From positions 1 to 8,749 of the forward strand of contig VGFB01000109.1 in assembly GCA_016869015.1 (NCBI GenBank): DNA of 8,749 bases. Direction: 5' to 3'. Shown here one piece after another: positions 6,448 to 8,749 of this stretch. Each line of letters begins with the position of its first letter. The first letter of the stretch is position 1. The DNA comes from Armatimonadota bacterium (GTDB taxonomy: Bacteria; Armatimonadota; Zipacnadia; Zipacnadales; VGFC01). The notes under the pieces were generated by a model. The model did not search any database and was not told the DNA's origin. It saw only the letters and a list, made by a program, of their open reading frames with translations. The translations under genes were made by a program, and so were the position numbers.

Positions 6448-8442
6448 ATGGGCGCCCTCATGCCGGTTCTCGGGATGGCCATGCTGACGCACGCCGACGT
6501 CTCCGCCCCGCGTCCCGTGCCGACGGACACCACGGTCGGGTGCTACTACTTCCCCGGTCACTTCAACGCCGCGCGCTGGGCGCCCATGAAGTCCTACGGC
6601 CACCCGCGACCGCTGCTGGGCTACTACCGCGACGGCGCTCCGCACGTCGCCGACTGGCACATCAAGTGGGCCGTCGAGCACGGAATCTCCTTCTTTGCCT
6701 TCGACTGGTACTACGACCACCACACCGGCCGGGTGGGCGAGCACAACACCGCGCTCGACGAGGGCTTCCTGCGTGCGCAGTACCGCGACCTCATGCAGTT
6801 CGCGATCTTCTGGTGCAACGAGGAGGGCGCCGACGAGCCGCCCTATACGCGTGAAGAGCTGCTGCGGCTCGGCAAGGTGCTGGGCGAGCGGTACGTGCAT
6901 CAGCCCAACTACCTGAGGATCGAGGGCCGCCCCGCGCTGTTCGTCTCCGTTCCGGAGCGTCTGTGGCAGAGCTTCGGCGACGGCTTCAGGGACCTCCTGC
7001 CCGAGATGAGCCGCGCCGCCGGGCTGCCGGAGGGCACGACCTTCTTCCTCGTGGGGAAGCAGTCCGAGAACCTGGAGCAGCTGCGAGAGATGGGCTTCTC
7101 GGCCTGCACCGCCTACAACTACGCGGGCCACCGGCTGCCCAACGACGGCTCGCCGCTGCGCGCGACCTATGCCGACATGGTTGAGGTCTACGAGCAGATG
7201 TGGCGGCAGGTGACCACCGACGGCACGCTGCCGTACCTCGTGCCCGTCTCCCCCGGCTGGGACAGCCGCCCGTGGTATGGTCCCCACGCCTTCGTGCGCA
7301 CCGAGCCGACGGCCGGCAAGTTCCTGGAGATGTGCGAACGCGCGAAGCGGTACGTGGACCCGCGGCTGAACATGGTGATCGCCGAGTGCTGGAACGAGTT
7401 CGGCGAAGGCTCGTACCTCGAACCCACCGAGGAGCACGGCTTCGGCGCGTTGGATGCGATCCGACAGGCCTTCGGCCGGCCGGGCGACTGGCCGGGGAGT
7501 GTTGCCCCGCCCGCGGAGGCGCGCGAGGGCTGGGTCTTCGATGCTATCCCGGACGATCCGCTGCACCTGTCGGCAACGGCGGCGACAGGCAACCTCCTGC
7601 CCTGGGGCGACATGGAGGAGGAGGTCGGCTGGGTCGGCTTCGGCCACGAGCCCGCCGAGTTCGCGGCCGACAGCCCCCATGTGGGGACTCGTTGCCTCGT
7701 TGTCACGCCCTCCGGCGGCGTGAAGTCCACCGCGCGCGTGGGGCTGGCGTTCGGGCGGGAGTACGAGGTGGGGGCCTGGGTGCGCTGCTCGCCGGGGGCG
7801 TCGGTCCGAGTGACGTCGGCGCTCTTTGGTCGCGATGGCCGCTGGCTGGGCAGCTACCACGACATCGGCCGGTCCGCGGCGACGGACTGGACGCGCGTCG
7901 CGACGAACATCGCCGCCATCGACCCGGGGGTCGGCGCCGTCGACGTGGAGTTCGTGGCAACCGGCGGGATGTGCTACGCCGACGACGCGTCGGTCACGAT
8001 CACCGGCGAGGCCCACCTCGAAGTGGCGTTTGAGGACTCCTGCGCGACCCCCGAGGGATGGGCCAAGTTCGACGGCACGCCGGCGGAAGGGAAGGCCGGC
8101 GCCCTGGTGCTTCATGCGGGGACAGGCGTGAAGAGCCGATCGACGCTGCCGGCCGGAGGGGACACCGTGTACGCGGTGCGCGCCGAGGTCCGCTGCGACG
8201 ACCTGGCGACCATTGAGGTGCGCTCCGCCGAGTTCGGGCCAAACGGCGAGTGGCTGCAGACCTATGCGCCGGTCCCCGCGAACAAGGTCAGTTGGCCCCA
8301 GTGGGTCGAGGTGACGTTCCTCCTGGCCTTCCCCCCGGAGACGGCGGCGCGCGCCTGCAACCTGGAGTTCGTGGCCCTCGGCGGGGAGGCGGCGGTTCGT
8401 AACGTCCGCGTGGTCAAGGCCGGGTATCTGGACCGGCGCTGA
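6448..8442 (+). CDS. GH99/WbsX-like glycan-active protein with two C-terminal carbohydrate-binding-like domains
   Basis: The protein has 664 residues from ATG 6448, with GGGGAGG at 6434-6440 seven bases upstream. Residues about 28-345 resemble the GH99-like/WbsX TIM-barrel family: VGCYYFPGHF, LLGYYRDG, VADWHIKWAVEHGISFFAFD, NYLRIEGRPALFV and ECWNEFGEGSYLEPT. Glu317 and Glu320 in the last motif are candidate active-site acids by analogy with the WNEWxEG motif of the family. Members include endo-acting mannosidase relatives and proteins from polysaccharide gene clusters. Two similar beta-sandwich modules follow at about 381-520 and 521-660; both carry a GVKS(T/R)S/A strand and an FG.(D/N)G.WL(G/Q).Y motif, as in CBM_4_9-like domains, and look like a duplication. 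The first 20 residues are mildly hydrophobic (MGALMPVLGMAMLTHADVSA) but lack a basic residue, so export is likely yet not clear-cut. Fold confidence is good; substrate and hydrolase activity are unproven. Confidence 0.85.
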   Translation: MGALMPVLGMAMLTHADVSAPRPVPTDTTVGCYYFPGHFNAARWAPMKSYGHPRPLLGYYRDGAPHVADWHIKWAVEHGISFFAFDWYYDHHTGRVGEHNTALDEGFLRAQYRDLMQFAIFWCNEEGADEPPYTREELLRLGKVLGERYVHQPNYLRIEGRPALFVSVPERLWQSFGDGFRDLLPEMSRAAGLPEGTTFFLVGKQSENLEQLREMGFSACTAYNYAGHRLPNDGSPLRATYADMVEVYEQMWRQVTTDGTLPYLVPVSPGWDSRPWYGPHAFVRTEPTAGKFLEMCERAKRYVDPRLNMVIAECWNEFGEGSYLEPTEEHGFGALDAIRQAFGRPGDWPGSVAPPAEAREGWVFDAIPDDPLHLSATAATGNLLPWGDMEEEVGWVGFGHEPAEFAADSPHVGTRCLVVTPSGGVKSTARVGLAFGREYEVGAWVRCSPGASVRVTSALFGRDGRWLGSYHDIGRSAATDWTRVATNIAAIDPGVGAVDVEFVATGGMCYADDASVTITGEAHLEVAFEDSCATPEGWAKFDGTPAEGKAGALVLHAGTGVKSRSTLPAGGDTVYAVRAEVRCDDLATIEVRSAEFGPNGEWLQTYAPVPANKVSWPQWVEVTFLLAFPPETAARACNLEFVALGGEAAVRNVRVVKAGYLDRR

Positions 8443-8516
8443 GCGGGAGGAGGCCCGAGCATCAGGGCGGAACTGGGGGGCCTCGCCGATCTTGAACGAC
8501 TCCGGAGAAGCCACCG

Positions 8517-8749
8517 ATGCAGTTCCCTCATCTTCCCCTTTGCGACCCGCGACCCGATGCCGACGCGTTCGTGCGCGCGATGCGGGGCGAGGTGGTTCCG
8601 GATCGCCCGCCGCTGGTGGAGTACATCGTCGACCCGGTCATCATGAAGCCCGTGCTCACGGAGTTGATCGGCAGGGAGTGGGTCGATCCGCTGGCAGGGG
8701 ACCGGGCCTCGCAGGCGGCCTACTGGGACAACTTCATCGCTTTCTGGCA
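8517..8749 (+). CDS. Uroporphyrinogen decarboxylase-like (URO-D / methyltransferase family) protein, 3' end missing
   Basis: An open frame runs from ATG 8517 to the window end, giving 77 complete codons. GGAGA at 8504-8508 lies 8 bases before the ATG. The start MQFPHLPLCDPRPDADAFVRAMRG leads into RGEVVPDRPPLVEYIVDPV, which matches the N-terminal pattern of URO-D-like proteins (LRGEEPDRVPLWEY-type), followed by LTELIGREWV. In environmental bacteria of this gene content, such proteins are often paralogues related to corrinoid-dependent methyltransferases (MtaA/CmuA type) and not the haem-pathway HemE; a full-length member is usually around 340 residues. The visible part does not include the residues that would separate these options. 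It lies 74 bp after the GH99-like gene on the same strand and may be cotranscribed. Confidence 0.7.
   Translation, partial: MQFPHLPLCDPRPDADAFVRAMRGEVVPDRPPLVEYIVDPVIMKPVLTELIGREWVDPLAGDRASQAAYWDNFIAFW

Noticed and set aside
6282..6854. A 190-codon + strand frame across the divergent spacer and the GH99-like 5' end
   Set aside because: It crosses the well-supported starts of both flanking genes and its sequence is an Arg-rich out-of-frame reading with no motif.
8450..8484. Inverted repeat GAGGCCC / GGGCCTC after the GH99-like gene, as a possible terminator
   Set aside because: The 7-bp stem has a 21-base loop and no T-run, so it is not a convincing intrinsic terminator in this GC content.
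6346..8514. A 722-codon open frame on the - strand opposite the GH99-like gene
   Set aside because: It is low in recognisable motifs and rich in Arg, Gly, Ala and His, as expected from the complement of a GC-rich gene. The + strand gene has a ribosome site and clear family motifs.

Overview
This is a GC-rich, densely coding bacterial window with six genes on the + strand and one on the - strand. It carries predicted exported proteins of complex-glycan metabolism: LamG-type lectin-like domains, a GH29 (alpha-L-fucosidase)-like enzyme with a discoidin-type C-terminal domain, and a GH99/WbsX-like protein with two C-terminal sandwich domains. Alongside these are a Tat-targeted aldo/keto reductase and the start of a uroporphyrinogen-decarboxylase-like protein. 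This mix, together with GTG starts and short degenerate tandem repeats, resembles environmental Armatimonadota or PVC-group (Planctomycetota, Lentisphaerota) genomes. That placement is an impression from gene content only; no rRNA or phylogenetic marker is present.

Layout. From 1 to 5764 four + strand genes are overlapped like one operon. They are the 3' part of a LamG-domain protein (1-1178), a GH29-like glycosidase (1171-2607, 8 bp overlap), a PEGA plus TPR protein (2604-4808, 4 bp GTGA overlap) and a Tat-signal aldo/keto reductase (4805-5764, 4 bp GTGA overlap). A DJ-1/PfpI-family gene lies convergently on the - strand (5771-6292), its stop only 6 bp from the reductase stop. A 155 bp divergent spacer holding two degenerate heptanucleotide arrays separates it from the GH99/WbsX-like gene (6448-8442). 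After a 74 bp gap the URO-D-like gene begins (8517) and runs off the window.

How the genes may work together (inference). The LamG protein and the two glycosidase-like proteins look suited to binding and cutting a polysaccharide or glycoprotein glycan outside the cytoplasm. The PEGA/TPR protein could anchor or scaffold at the envelope. The exported aldo/keto reductase could act on sugar carbonyls. The PfpI-like protein is probably an independent cytoplasmic glyoxalase, deglycase or stress protein. The URO-D-like protein is more likely a corrinoid-type methyltransferase relative than a haem enzyme, but only 77 residues are visible.

No tRNA, rRNA, CRISPR array, insertion sequence or phage gene was seen, and there is no gene-free stretch longer than 155 bp. 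I see no convincing new molecular system. The most unusual points are the Tat-exported reductase inside a glycosidase operon, a divergent GH29-like enzyme, and short period-7 and period-8 repeats placed exactly at gene 5' ends.
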